Below the pieces are notes generated by a model. That model had not been told where the DNA came from. It did not search any database and was given only the letters and a program-made list of their open reading frames with translations. From Megaustenia siamemsis (Eukaryota > Mollusca > Gastropoda > Stylommatophora > Ariophantidae), in assembly GCA_032433765.1 (NCBI GenBank), contig JAVIAB010000160.1:20902115-20966114 (forward strand): 64,000 nucleotides of DNA, written 5' to 3'. The translations under genes and the position numbers were made by a program. This document shows positions 51,832 to 64,000 of the stretch, piece after piece. Position 1 is the first letter of the stretch. The number at the start of each line of letters is the position of its first letter.

Positions 51832-53534
51832 CTTGCGATAGTCTCTGCTATGGTCTCTGCGATCGTCTCTGCGATCGTCTCTGCTATGGTCTCTGCGATC
51901 GTCTCTGCGATCGTCCCTGCGATCGTCTCTGCTATGGTCTCTGCGATCGTCTCTGCGATATTCTCTGCTATGGTCTCAGCGATCGTCTCTGCGATATTCT
52001 CTGCTATGGTCTCTGCGATCGTCTCTGCGATATTCTCTGCTATGGTCTCTGCGATCTTCTCTGCGATATTCTCTGCTATGGTCTCAGCGATCGTCTCTGC
52101 GATATTCTCTGCTATGGTCTCAGCGATCGTCTCTGCGATATTCTCTGCTATGGTCTCTGCGATCGTCTCTGCGATATTCTCTGCTATGGTCTCTGCGATC
52201 GTCTCTGCGATATTCTCTGCTATGGTCTCTGCGATCGTCTCTGCGATATTCTCTGCTATGGTCTCTGCGATCGTCTCTGCTATGGTCTCTGCGATCATCT
52301 CTGCGATCATCTCTACTATGGTCTCAGCGATCATCTCTGCGATCATCTCTGCTATGGTCTCAGCGATCATCGCTGCGGTCATCTCTGAGATCATCTCTGC
52401 GATCATCTCTGCGTTCATCTCTGCTATGGTCTCTGCAATCATCTCTGCTATAGTCTCTGCGATCATCTCTGCGATCATCTCTGCGATAGTCTCTGCTATG
52501 GTCTCTGCGATCATCTCTGCGATCATCTCTGCTATGGTCTCTGCGATCATCTCTGCGATCATCTCTGCTATGGTCTCAGCGATCATCTCTGCGGTCATCT
52601 CTGCGATTATCTCTGCTATGGTCTCTGCGATCATCTCTGCTATGGTCTCTGCGATCATCTCTGCGATCATCTCTGCTATGGTCTCTGCGATCATCTCTGC
52701 GATCATCTCTGCTATGGTCTCTGCGATCATCTCTGCGATCATCTCTGCTATGGTCTCAGCGATCATCTCTCCGATCATCTCTGCGTTCATCTCTGCGATC
52801 ATCTCTGCTATAGTCTCTGCGATCATCGCTGCGATAGTCTCTGCTATGGTCTCTGCGATCATCTCTGCGATCATCTCTGCTATGGTCTCTGCGATCATCT
52901 CTGCGATCATCTCTGCTATGGTCTCTGCGATCATCTCTGCGGTCATCTCTGCGATCATCTCTGCTATGGTCTCTGCGATCATCTCTGCTATGGTCTCTGC
53001 GGTCATCTCTGCGATCATCCCTGCGATCATCTCTGCTATGGTCTCTGCGATCATCTCTGCTATGGTCTCTGCGATCATCTCTGCGATCATCTCTGCGATC
53101 ATCTCTGCTATGGTCTCTGCGATCATCTCTGCGATCGTCTCTGCGATCATCTCTGCTATGGTCTCTGCGATCATCTCTGCGATCATCTCTGCTATGGTCT
53201 CTGCGATCATCTCTGCGATCATCTCTGCTATGGTCTCTGCGATCATCTCTGCGATCATCTCTGCTATGGTCTCTGCGATCATATCTGCGATCATCTCTGC
53301 TATGGTCTCTGCGATCATCTCTGCTATGGTCTCTGCGATCATCTCTGCGATCATCTCTGCTATGGTCTCTGCGATCATCTCTGCTATGGTCTCTGCAATC
53401 GTCTCTGCGATCATCTCTGCGATCATCTCTGCTATGGTCTCTGCGATCATCTCTGCTATAGTCTCTGCGATCATCTCTGCTATGGTCTCTGCGATCGTCT
53501 CTGCTATGGTCTCTGCGATCGTCTCTGCGATCGT
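51832..53534. repeat. satellite module 2 (S type, 1,703 bp)
   Basis: Has GTCTCTGCGATCGTCCCTGC at the start (S type, TCTCTG where Y has TCTATG). A short GTC/TTC half gives way to ATC units at about 52280. No five-base insertion. 1,703 is 11 modulo 12, as expected from the single-base junction loss alone. Confidence 0.88.
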
Positions 53535-54712
53535 CTTGCGATAGTCTCTGCTATGGTCTCTGCGATCGTCTCTGCGATCGTCTCTGCTATGGTCTCTGCG
53601 ATCGTCTATGCGATCGTCCCTGCGATCGTCTCTGCTATGGTCTCTGCGATCGTCTCTGCGATATTCTCTGCTATGGTCTCTGCGATATTCTCTGCTATGG
53701 TCTCAGCGATCGTCTCTGCGATATTCTCTGCTATGGTCTCTGCGATCGTCTCTGCGATATTCTCTGCTATGGTCTCTGCGATCTTCACTGCGATATTCTC
53801 TGCTATGGTCTCTGCGATCGTCTCTGCGATATTTCTCCGATCGTCTCTGCTATGGTCTCTGCGATCGTCTCTGCGATATTCTCTGCTATGGTCTCTGCGA
53901 TATTCTCTGCTATGGTCTCTGCGATCGTCTCTGCGATATTCTCTGCTATGGTCTCAGCGATCGTCTCTGCGATATTCTCTCCTATGGTCTCTGCGATCGT
54001 CTCTGCGATATTCTCTGCTATGGTCTCTGCGATCGTCTCTGCGATATTCTCTGCTATGGTCTCTGCGATCGTCTCTGCGATATTCTCTGCTATGGTCTCT
54101 GCGATCGTCTCTGCTATGGTCTCTGCGATCGTCTCTGCGATATCTCTGCTATGGTCTCTGCGATCGTCTCTGCTATGGTCTCTGCGATCGTCTCGTCTCT
54201 GCGATCGTCTCTGCGATCGTCTCTGCGATCGTCTCTGCTATGGTCTCTGCGATAGTCTCTGCGATCCTCTCTGCTATGGTCTCTGCGATGATCTCTGCGA
54301 TCGTCTCTGCGATAGTCTCTGCTATGGTCTCTGCGATAGTCTCTGCTATGGTCTCTGCGATCGTCTCTGCTATGGTCTCTGCGATCGTCTCTGCTATGGT
54401 CTCTGCGATCGTCTCTGCTATGGTCTCTGCGATCGTCTCTGCGATCGTCTCTGCTATGGTCTCTGCGATGATCTCTGCGATCGTCTCTGCTATGGTCTCT
54501 GCGATCGTCTCTGCGATAGTCTCTGCTATGGTCTCTGCGATCGTCTCTGCGATAGTCTCTGCTATGGTCTCTGCGATAGTCTCTGCGATCGTCTCTCTGA
54601 TAGTCTCTCCGATAGTCTCTGCTATGGTCTCTGCTATAGTCTCTGCGATCATCTCTGCTATGGTCTCTGCGATCGTCTCTGCTATGGTCTCTGCGATCGT
54701 CTCTGCGATCGT
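53535..54712. repeat. satellite module 3 (Y type, internally deleted, 1,178 bp)
   Basis: Y-type start, then a TTC-rich part with the private variant GATATTTCTCCGATCG (53829), the five-base insertion at about 54192, and then a direct step to the module-end sequence at about 54620. The ATC half is almost entirely missing. Confidence 0.85.
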
Positions 54713-57700
54713 CTTGCGATAGTCTCTGCTATGGTCTCTGCGATCGTCTCTGCGATCGTCTCTGCTATGGTCTCTGCGATCGTCTATGCGATCGTCCCTG
54801 CGATCGTCTCTGCTATGGTCTCTGCGATCGTCTCTGCGATATTCTCTGCTATGGTCTCTGCGATATTCTCTGCTATGGTCTCTGCGATCGTCTCTGCGAT
54901 ATTCTCTGCTATGGTCTCTGCGATCGTCTCTGCGATATTCTCTGCTATGGTCTCTGCGATCTTCACTGCGATATTCTCTGCTATGGTCTCTGCGATCGTC
55001 TCTGCGATATTTTCTCCGATCGTCTCTGCTATGGTCTCTGCGATCGTCTCTGCGATATTCTCTGCTATGGTCTCTGCGATATTCTCTGCTATGGTCTCTG
55101 CGATCGTCTCTGCGATATTCTCTGCTATGGTCTCAGCGATCGTCTCTGCGATATTCTCTCCTATGGTCTCTGCGATCGTCTCTGCGATATTCTCTGCTAT
55201 GGTCTCTGCGATCGTCTCTGCGATATTCTCTGCTATGGTCTCTGCGATCGTCTCTGCGATATTCTCTGCTATGGTCTCTGCGATCGTCTCTGCTATGGTC
55301 TCTGCGATCGTCTCAGCGATATTCTCTGCTATGGTCTCTGCGATCGTCTCTGCTATGGTCTCTGCGATCGTCTCGTCTCTGCGATCGTCTCTGCGATCGT
55401 CTCTGCGATCGTCTCTGCTATGGTCTCTGCGATAGTCTCTGCGAACCTCTCTGCTATGGTCTCTGCGATGATCTCTGCGATCGTCTCTGCGATAGTCTCT
55501 GCTATGGTCTCTGCGATAGTCTCTGCTATGGTCTCTGCGATCGTCTCTGCTATGGTCTCTGCGATCGTCTCTGCTATGGTCTCTGCGATCGTCTCTGCTA
55601 TGGTCTCTGCGATCGTCTCTGCGATCGTCTCTGCTATGGTCTCTGCGATGATCTCTGGGATCGTCTCTGCTATGGTCTCTGCGATCGTCTCTGCGATAGT
55701 CTCTGCTATGGTCTCTGCGATCGTCTCTGCGATAGTCTCTGCTATGGTCTCTGCGATAGTCTCTGCGATCGTCTCTCTGATAGTCTCTCCGATAGTCTCT
55801 GCTATGGTCTCTGCGATAGTCTCTGCGATCGTCTCTGCGATAGTCTCTGCTATAGTCTCTGCGATCGTCTCTGCGATAGTCTCTGCTATGGTCTCTGCGA
55901 TCGTCTCTGCGATAGTCTCTGCTATGGTCTCTGCGATCGTCTCTGCGATAGTCTCTGCGATCGTCTCTGCGATAGTCTCTGCTATGGTCTCTGCGATAGT
56001 CTCTGCTATGGTCTCTGCGATAGTCTCTGCGATCGTATTTGCGATAGTCTCTGCTATGGTCTCTGCGATAGTCTCTGCGATCGTCTCTGCGATAGTCTCT
56101 GCTATGGTATCTGCGATCGTCTCTGCGATCGTCTCTGTGATCGTCTCTGCGATCGTCTCTGCGATCGTCTCTGCGATAGTCTCTGCTATGGTCTCTGCGA
56201 TCGTCTCTGCTATGGTCTCTGCGATAGTCTCTGCGATCGTCTCTGCGATCGTCTCTGCTATGGTCTCCGCGATCGTCTCTGCGATCGTCTCTGCGATAGT
56301 CTCTGCTATGGTCTCTGCGATCGTCTCTGCGATCGTCTCTGCTATCGTCTCTGCGATCGTCTCTGCGATCGTCTCTGCTATGGTCTCTGCTATGGTCTCT
56401 GCGATCATCTCTGCTATGGTCTCTGCGATCGTCTCTGCTATGGTCTCTGCGATCGTCTCTGCTATGGTCTCTGCGATCGTCTCGTCTCTGCGATCGTCTC
56501 TGCGATCATCTCTGCTATGGTCTCTGCGATCATCTCTGCGATCATCTGTGCTATGGTCTCAGCGATCATCTCTGCGATCATCTCTGCGTTCATCTCTGCT
56601 ATGGTCTCTGCGATCATCTCTGCTATGGTCTCTGCGATCATCTCTGCTATGGTCTCAGCGATCATCTCTGCGATCATCTCTGCTATGGTCTCTGCGATCA
56701 TCTCTGCGATCATCTCTGCTATGGTCTCTGCGATCATCTCTGCTATGGTCTCAGCGATCATCTCTGCGATCATCTCTGCGATCATCTCTGCGATCATCTC
56801 TGCGATCATCTCTGCTATGGTCTCTGCGATCATCTCTGCGATCATCTCTGCGATCATCTCTGCTATGGTCTCAGCGATCATCTCTGCGATCATCTCTGCT
56901 ATGGTCTCAGCGATCATCTCTGCGATCATCTCTGCGATCATCTCTGCTATCATCTCTGCGTTCATCTCTGCGATCATCTCTGCTATGGTCTCTGCAATCA
57001 TCTCTGCTATAGTCTCTGCGATCATCTCTGCTATGGTCTCTGCGATCATCTCTGCGATCATCTCTGCTATGGTCTCTGCGATCATCTCTGCGATCATCTC
57101 TGCTATGGTCTCAGCGATCATCTCTGCGATCATCTCTGCGATCATCTCTGCTATGGTCTCTGCGATCATCTCTGCGATCATCTCTGCTATGGTCTCAGCG
57201 ATCATCTCTGCGATCATCTCTGCTATCGTCTCAGCGATCATCTCTGCGATCATCTCTGCGTTCATCTCTGCGATCATCTCTGCTATGGTCTCTGCGATCA
57301 TCTCTGCGATCATCTCTGCGATCATCTCTGCGATCATCTCTGCTATGGTCTCTGCAATCATCTCTGCTATAGTCTCTGCGATCATCTCTGCGATAGTCTC
57401 TGCTATGGTCTCTGCGATCATCTCTGCGATCATCTCTGCTATGGTCTCTGCGATCATCTCTGCGATCATCTCTGCTATGGTCTCAGCGATCATCTCTGCG
57501 ATCATCTCTGCGATCATCTCTGCGTTCATCTCTGCTATGGTCTCTGCGATCATCTCTGCTATAGTCTCTGCGATCATCGCTGCGATAGTCTCTGCTATGG
57601 TCTCTGCGATCATCTCTGCGATCATCTCTGCTATGGTCTCTGCGATCATCTCTGCGATCATCTCTGCTATGGTCTCAGCGATCATCTCTGCGGTCATCTC

Positions 57701-58189
57701 TGCGATCATCTCTGCTATGGTCTCTGCGATCATCTCTGCTATGGTCTCTGCGGTCATCTCTGCTATGGTCTCTGCGATCATCTCTGCTATGGTCTCTGCG
57801 GTCATCTCTGCGATCATCCCTGCGATCATATCTGCGATCATCTCTGCGATCATCTCTGCTATGGTCTCTACTATGGTCTCTGCGATCATATCTGCGATCA
57901 TCTCTGCTATGGTCTCTACTATGGTCTCTGCGATCATCTCTGCTATGGTCTCTACTATGGTCTCTGCGATCATCTCTGCTATGGTCTCTACTATGGTCTC
58001 TGCGATCATCTCTGCTATGGTCTCTACTATGGTCTCTACTATGGTCTCTGCAATCGTCTCTGCGATCGTCTCTGCGATCGTCTCTGCTATGGTCTCTGCG
58101 ATCATCTCTGCTATAGTCTCTGCGATCATCTCTGCTATGGTCTCTGCGATCGTCTCTGCTATGGTCTCTGCGATCGTCTCTGCGATCGT
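54713..58189. repeat. satellite module 4 (Y type, 3,477 bp, longest)
   Basis: Shares with module 3 the private GATATTTTCTCCGATCG variant (55007) and the first about 1.1 kb layout, then goes on through a second five-base insertion (about 56481) into a full ATC half. 3,477 is 9 modulo 12, matching one loss and two five-base gains. Near its end GTCTCTACTATG units alternate (57860-58045). Confidence 0.86.
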
Positions 58190-59844
58190 CTTGCGATAGT
58201 CTCTGCTATGGTCTCTGCGATCGTCTCTGCGATCGTCTCTGCTATGGTCTCTGCGATCGTCTCTGCGATCGTCCCTGCGATCGTCTCTGCTATGGTCTCT
58301 GCGATCGTCTCTGCGATATTCTCTGCTATGGTCTCTGCGATCGTCTCTGCGATATTCTCTGCTATGGTCTCTGCGATCGTCTCTGCGATATTCTCTGCTA
58401 TGGTCTCTGCGATCTTCTCTGCGATATTCTCTGCTATGGTCTCTGCGATCGTCTCTGCGATATTCTCTGCTATGGTCTCAGCGATCGTCTCTGCGATATT
58501 CTCTGCTATGGTCTCTGCGATCGTCTCTGCGATATTCTCTGCTATGGTCTCTGCGATCGTCTCTGCGATATTCTCTGCTATGGTCTCTGCGATCGTCTCT
58601 GCTATGGTCTCTGCGATCGTCTCTGCTATGGTCTCTGCGATCATCTCTGCGATCATCTCTACTATGGTCTCAGCGATCATCTCTGCGATCATCTCTGCTA
58701 TGGTCTCAGCGATCATCGCTGCGGTCATCTCTGAGATCATCTCTGCGATCATCTCTGCGTTCATCTCTGCTATGGTCTCTGCAATCATCTCTGCTATAGT
58801 CTCTGCGATCATCTCTGCGATCATCTCTGCGATCATCTCTGCGTTCATCTCTGCTATGGTCTCTGCGATCATCTCTGCTATAGTCTCTGCGATCATCTCT
58901 GCGATAGTCTCTGCTATGGTCTCTGCGATCATCTCTGCGATCATCTCTGCTATGGTCTCTGCGATCATCTCTGCGATCATCTCTGCTATGGTCTCTGCGA
59001 TCATCTCTACGGTCATCTCTGCGATCATCTCTGCGATCATCTCTGCTATGGTCTCTGCGATCATCTCTGCGATCATCTCTGCTATGGTCTCAGCGATCAT
59101 CTCTCCGATCATCTCTGCGATCATCTCTGCGTTCATCTCTGCTATGGTCTCTGCGATCATCTCTGCTATAGTCTCTGCGATCATCGCTGCGATAGTCTCT
59201 GCTATGGTCTCTGCGATCATCTCTGCGATCATCTCTGCTATGGTCTCTGCGATCATCTCTGCGATCATCTCTGCTATGGTCTCAGCGATCATCTCTGCGG
59301 TCATCTCTGCGATCATCTCTGCTATGGTCTCTGCGATCATCTCTGCGATCATCTCTGCTATGGTCTCTGCGATCATCTCTGCGATCATCTCTGCTATGGT
59401 CTCTGCAATCGTCTCTGCGATCATCTCTGCGATCATCTCTGCTATGGTCTCTGCGATCATCTCTGCGATCATCTCTGCGATCATCTCTGCTATGGTCTCT
59501 GCGATCATCTCTGCGATCATCTCTGCTATGGTCTCTGCGATCATCTCTGCGATCATCTCTGCTATGGTCTCTGCGATCGTCTCTGCGATCATCTCTGCAA
59601 TGGTCTCTGCGATCATATCTGCGATCATCTCTGCTATGGTCTCTGCGATCATCTCTGCGATCATCTCTGCTATGGTCTCTGCGATCATCTCTGCTATGGT
59701 CTCTGCAATCGTCTCTGCGATCATCTCTGCGATCATCTCTGCTATGGTCTCTGCGATCATCTCTGCTATAGTCTCTGCGATCATCTCTGCTATGGTCTCT
59801 GCGATCGTCTCTGCTATGGTCTCTGCGATCGTCTCTGCGATCGT
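58190..59844. repeat. satellite module 5 (S type, 1,655 bp)
   Basis: S-type start and layout as module 2. 1,655 is again 11 modulo 12. It differs from module 2 by several unit gains and losses in the ATC half. Confidence 0.86.
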
Positions 59845-62800
59845 CTTGCGATAGTCTCTGCTATGGTCTCTGCGATCGTCTCTGCGATCGTCTCTGCTAT
59901 GGTCTCTGCGATCGTCTATGCGATCGTCCCTGCGATCGTCTCTGCTATGGTCTCTGCGATCGTCTCTGCGATATTCTCTGCTATGGTCTCTGCGATCGTC
60001 TCTGCTATGGTCTCTGCGATCGTCTCTGCGATATTCTCTGCTATGGTCTCTGCGATCGTCTCTGCGATATTCTCTGCTATGGTCTCTGCGATCTTCACTG
60101 CGATATTCTCTGCTATGGTCTCTGCGATCGTCTCTGCGATATTCTCTGCTATGGTCTCAGCGATCGTCTCTGCGATATTCTCTGCTATGGTCTCTGCGAT
60201 CGTCTCTGCGATATTCTCTGCTATGGTCTCTGCGATCGTCTCTGCGATATTCTCTGCTATGGTCTCTGCGATCGTCTCTGCGATATTCTCTGCTATGGTC
60301 TCTGCGATCGTCTCTGCTATGGTCTCTGCGATCGTCTCTGCGATATTCTCTGCTATGGTCTCTGCGATCGTCTCTGCTATGGTCTCTGCGATCGTCTCTG
60401 CTATGGTCTCTGCGATCGTCTCTGCGATCGTCTCTGCTATGGTCTCTGCGATAGTCTCTGCGATCGTCTCTGCTATGGTCTCTGCGATGATCTCTGCGAT
60501 CGTCTCTGCGATAGTCTCTGCTATGGTCTCTGCGATAGTCTCTGCTATGGTCTCTGCGATCGTCTCTGCTATGGTCTCTGCGATCGTCTCTGCTATGGTC
60601 TCTGCGATCGTCTCTGCTATGGTCTCTGCGATCGTCTCTGCGATCGTCTCTGCTATGGTCTCTGCGATGATCTCTGCGATCGTCTCTGCTATGGTCTCTG
60701 CGATCGTCTCTGCGATAGTCTCTGCTATGGTCTCTGCGATCGTCTCTGCGATAGTCTCTGCTATGGTCTCTGCGATAGTCTCTGCGATCGTCTCTCCGAT
60801 AGTCTCTCCGATAGTCTCTGCTATGGTCTCTGCGATAGTCTCTGCGATCGTCTCTGCGATAGTCTCTGCTATGGTCTCTGCGATCGTCTCTGCGATAGTC
60901 TCTGCTATGGTCTCTGCGATAGTCTCTGCGATCGTCTCTGCGATAGTCTCTGCTATGGTCTCTGCGATAGTCTCTGCTATGGTCTCTGCGATAGTCTCTG
61001 CGATCGTATTTGCGATAGTCTCTGCTATGGTCTCTGCGATAGTCTCTGCGATCGTCTCTGCGATAGTCTCTGCTATGGTATCTGCGATCGTCTCTGCGAT
61101 CGTCTCTGTGATCGTCTCTGCGATCGTCTCTGCGATCGTCTCTGCGATAGTCTCTGCTATGGTCTCTGCGATGGTCTCTGCTCTGCGATCGTCTCTGCTA
61201 TGGTCTCTGCGATAGTCTCTGCGATCGTCTCTGCGGTCGTCTCTGCTATGGTCTCTGCGATCGTCTCTGCGATCGTCTCTGCGATAGTCTCTGCTATGGT
61301 CTCTGCGATCGTCTCTGCGATCGTCTCTGCTATCGTCTCTGCGATCGTCTCTGCAATCGTCTCTGCTATGGTCTCTGCGATCATCTCTGCTATGGTCTCT
61401 GCGATCGTCTCTGCTATGGTCTCTGCGATCGTCTCTGCTATGGTCTCTGCGATCGTCTCGTCTCTGCGATCGTCTCTGCGATCATCTCTGCTATGGTCTC
61501 TGCGATCATCTCTGCGATCATCTGTGCTATGGTCTCAGCGATCATCTCTGCGATCATCTCTGCGTTCATCTCTGCTATGGTCTCTGCGATCATCTCTGCT
61601 ATGGTCTCTGCGATCATCTCTGCGATCATCTCTGCTATGGTCTCAGCGATCATCTCTGCGATCATCTCTGCTATGGTCTCTGCGATCATCTCTGCGATCA
61701 TCTCTGCTATGGTCTCTGCGATCATCTCTGCTATGGTCTCAGCGATCATCTCTGCGATCATCTCTGCGATCATCTCTGCTATGGTCTCTGCGATCATCTC
61801 TGCGATCATCTCTGCTATGGTCTCTGCGATCATCTCTGCGATCATCTCTGCTATGGTCTCAGCGATCATCTCTGCGATCATCTCTGCGATCATCTCTGCT
61901 ATCATCTCTGCGTTCATCTCTGCGATCATCTCTGCTATGGTCTCTGCAATCATCTCTGCTATAGTCTCTGCGATCATCTCTGCTATGGTCTCTGCGATCA
62001 TCTCTGCGATCATCTCTGCTATGGTCTCTGCGATCATCTCTGCGATCATCTCTGCTATGGTCTCAGCGATCATCTCTGCGATCATCTCTGCGATCATCTC
62101 TGCTATGGTCTCTGCGATCATCTCTGCGATCATCTCTGCTATGGTCTCAGCGATCATCTCTGCGATCATCTCTGCTATCGTCTCAGCGATTATCTCTGCG
62201 ATCATCTCTGCGTTCATCTCTGCGATCATCTCTGCTATGGTCTCTGCGATCATCTCTGCGATCATCTCTGCTATGGTCTCAGCGATCATCTCTGCGATCA
62301 TCTCTGCGATCATCTCTGCGTTCATCTCTGCTATGGTCTCTGCGATCATCTCTGCTATAGTCTCTGCGATCATCGCTGCGATAGTCTCTGCTATGGTCTC
62401 TGCGATCATCTCTGCGATCATCTCTGCTATGGTCTCTGCGATCATCTCTGCTATGGTCTCAGCGATCATCTCTGCGGTCATCTCTGCGATCATCTCTGCT
62501 ATGGTCTCTGCGATCATCTCTGCTATGGTCTCTGCGGTCATCTCTGCTATGGTCTCTGCGATCATCTCTGCTATGGTCTCTGCGATCATCTCTGCGATCA
62601 TCCTGCGATCATCTCTGCGATCATCTCTGCGATCATCTCTGCTATGGTCTCTACTATGGTCTCTGCGATCATATCTGCGATCATCTCTGCTATGGTCTCT
62701 ACTATGGTCTCTGCGATCATCTCTGCTATGGTCTCTACTATGGTCTCTGCGATCATCTCTGCTATGGTCTCTACTATGGTCTCTGCGATCATCTCTGCTA

Positions 62801-62960
62801 TGGTCTCTACTATGGTCTCTGCAATCGTCTCTGCGATCGTCTCTGCGATCGTCTCTGCTATGGTCTCTGCGATCATCTCTGCTATAGTCTCTGCGATCAT
62901 CTCTGCTATGGTCTCTGCGATCGTCTCTGCTATGGTCTCTGCGATCGTCTCTGCGATCGT
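59845..62960. repeat. satellite module 6 (Y type, 3,116 bp)
   Basis: Y-type start. Five-base insertion at about 61455. An additional irregularity at about 61178 (GGTCTCTGCTCTGCGATCG) and a lost base at about 62600 (ATCATCCTGCGATC). GTCTCTACTATG units near the end, as in module 4. Confidence 0.85.
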
Positions 62961-64000
62961 CTTGCGATAGTCTCTGCTATGGTCTCTGCGATCGTCTCTG
63001 CGATCGTCTCTGCTATGGTCTCTGCGATCGTCTCTGCGATCGTCCCTGCGATCGTCTCTGCTATGGTCTCTGCGATCGTCTCTGCGATATTCTCTGCTAT
63101 GGTCTCTGCGATCGTCTCTGCGATATTCTCTGCTATGGTCTCTGCGATCGTCTCTGCGATATTCTCTGCTATGGTCTCTGCGATCTTCTCTGCGATATTC
63201 TCTGCTATGGTCTCTGCGATCGTCTCTGCGATATTCTCTGCTATGGTCTCAGCGATCGTCTCTGCGATATTCTCTGCTATGGTCTCTGCGATCGTCTCTG
63301 CGATATTCTCTGCTATGGTCTCTGCGATCGTCTCTGCGATATTCTCTGCTATGGTCTCTGCGATCGTCTCTGCGATATTCTCTGCTATGGTCTCTGCGAT
63401 CGTCTCTGCTATGGTCTCTGCGATCGTCTCTGCGATATTCTCTGCTATGGTCTCTGCGATCGTCTCTGCTATGGTCTCTGCGATCGTCTCTGCTATGGTC
63501 TCTGCGATCGTCTCTGCGATCGTCTCTGCTATGGTCTCTGCGATAGTTTCTGCGATCGTCTCTGCGATAGTTCTGCTATGGTCTCTGCGATCGTCTCTGC
63601 GATCGTCTCTGCTATGGTCTCTGCGATCGTCTCTGCGATAGTTTCTGCGATCGTCTCTGCGATAGTCTCTGCTATGGTCTCTGCGATCGTCTCTGCGATC
63701 GTCTCTGCTATGGTCTCTGCGATGATCTCTGCGATCGTCTCTGCTATGGTCTCTGCGATCGTCTCTGCGATAGTCTCTGCTATGGTCTCTGCGATCGTCT
63801 CTGCGATAGTCTCTGCTATGGTCTCTGCGATAGTCTCTGCGATCGTCTCTCCGATAGTCTCTGCTATGGTCTCTGCGATAGTCTCTGCGATCGTCTCTGC
63901 GATATTCTCTGCTATGGTCTCTGCGATCGTCTCTGCGATATTCTCTGCTATGGTCTCTGCGATCGTCTCTGCGATATTCTCTGCTATGGTCTCTGCGATC
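62961..64000. repeat. satellite module 7 (S type, truncated by window end)
   Basis: S-type start, then TTCTCTGCGATA units. Single-base losses or changes at about 63548 and 63570 (ATAGTTTCTGC, ATAGTTCTGC). After about 63400 it follows a GTC/ATAG pattern more like the first half of Y modules, so it may be a hybrid. It continues beyond the window. Confidence 0.8.

Larger units (their letters stand above)
46440..64000. repeat. 12-bp satellite, about 17.5 kb, higher-order organised, runs off the window
   Basis: Basic units of 12 bp: GTCTCTGCTATG, GTCTCTGCGATC, ATCTCTGCGATC, and the rarer TTCTCTGCGATA, GTCTCAGCGATC, GTCTCTGCGGTC. Roughly 1,460 units. The unit length is divisible by three, so giant frames are open on both strands (VSAIISAM, RSSLLWSL, CDRLCYGL, MIAETIAE types), the longest 1,137 codons at 54786-58199. 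Recurrent diagnostic junctions (CGTCTTGCGATAG, one base short) divide it into modules, given below. No gene is claimed. Confidence 0.98.

Noticed and set aside
54786..58199. 1,137-codon open frame
   Set aside because: Lies wholly inside the 12-bp satellite. Equivalent frames are open in other registers and on the other strand. Frame ends at the recurrent one-base junction.

Overview
The window is eukaryotic, animal-type DNA that is almost entirely repetitive. I found no convincing host protein gene, rRNA, functional tRNA, CRISPR array or bacterial/viral operon. It holds decayed non-LTR retrotransposons (LINEs), tRNA-derived SINEs, and a very high density of microsatellites, minisatellites and satellite DNA. 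Many short LINE 3' ends ending in (TGA)n, tRNA-headed SINEs and large minisatellites suggest an invertebrate genome, possibly a mollusc. That guess is inference from repeat style and is weak.

Layout. 1-6.6 kb: a 25-bp minisatellite that grades into a LINE fragment, then a cluster of LINE 3' ends (families named here A, B, C) and SINE-A copies. 6.7-11.2 kb: a 4.5-kb GAA/TTC-derived purine tract. 11.2-14.7 kb: LINE and SINE relics plus the dispersed repeat 'D-rep'. 14.75-17.14 kb: a 48-bp minisatellite. 17.2-24.8 kb: LINE relics with 31-, 32-, 19- and 33-bp minisatellites and a composite SINE inserted in a LINE. 24.8-41.7 kb: the most dispersed region, with LINE families B-F, SINE-A to SINE-D, several nested insertions with visible target-site duplications, a hairpin element and two more dispersed repeats. 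42.2-43.3 kb: a 66-bp minisatellite. 43.45-45.2 kb: a LINE with an internal deletion that joins RT to the RNase-H end. 45.3-45.66 kb: a GATA/GACA microsatellite. 46.25 kb to the end: about 17.5 kb of a 12-bp satellite with higher-order organisation, which runs off the right edge.

How the parts relate. Nearly all LINE copies are 5'-truncated and keep only the C-terminal end, often the part containing an F/L-G-H-x-x-R motif and a G-R-G-R basic stretch. SINE-A (about 260 bp, tRNA head, TTTAC-type tail) is the commonest short element, with nine fairly clear copies plus several degenerate ones. Several minisatellites appear to have grown out of transposon sequence. The very long open frames in the tandem arrays arise because the repeat units (12, 48, 66 bp) are multiples of three. 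They are open on several frames and both strands and should not be read as genes.

The strongest second-look items are the higher-order structure of the 12-bp satellite, the LINE-derived minisatellites at 1-288 and 32245-32397, the composite SINE at 20061-20432, the LINE-in-LINE insertion at 32884-33314, the D-rep family, and a hairpin at 29190-29345 with a degenerate hammerhead-ribozyme-like core.
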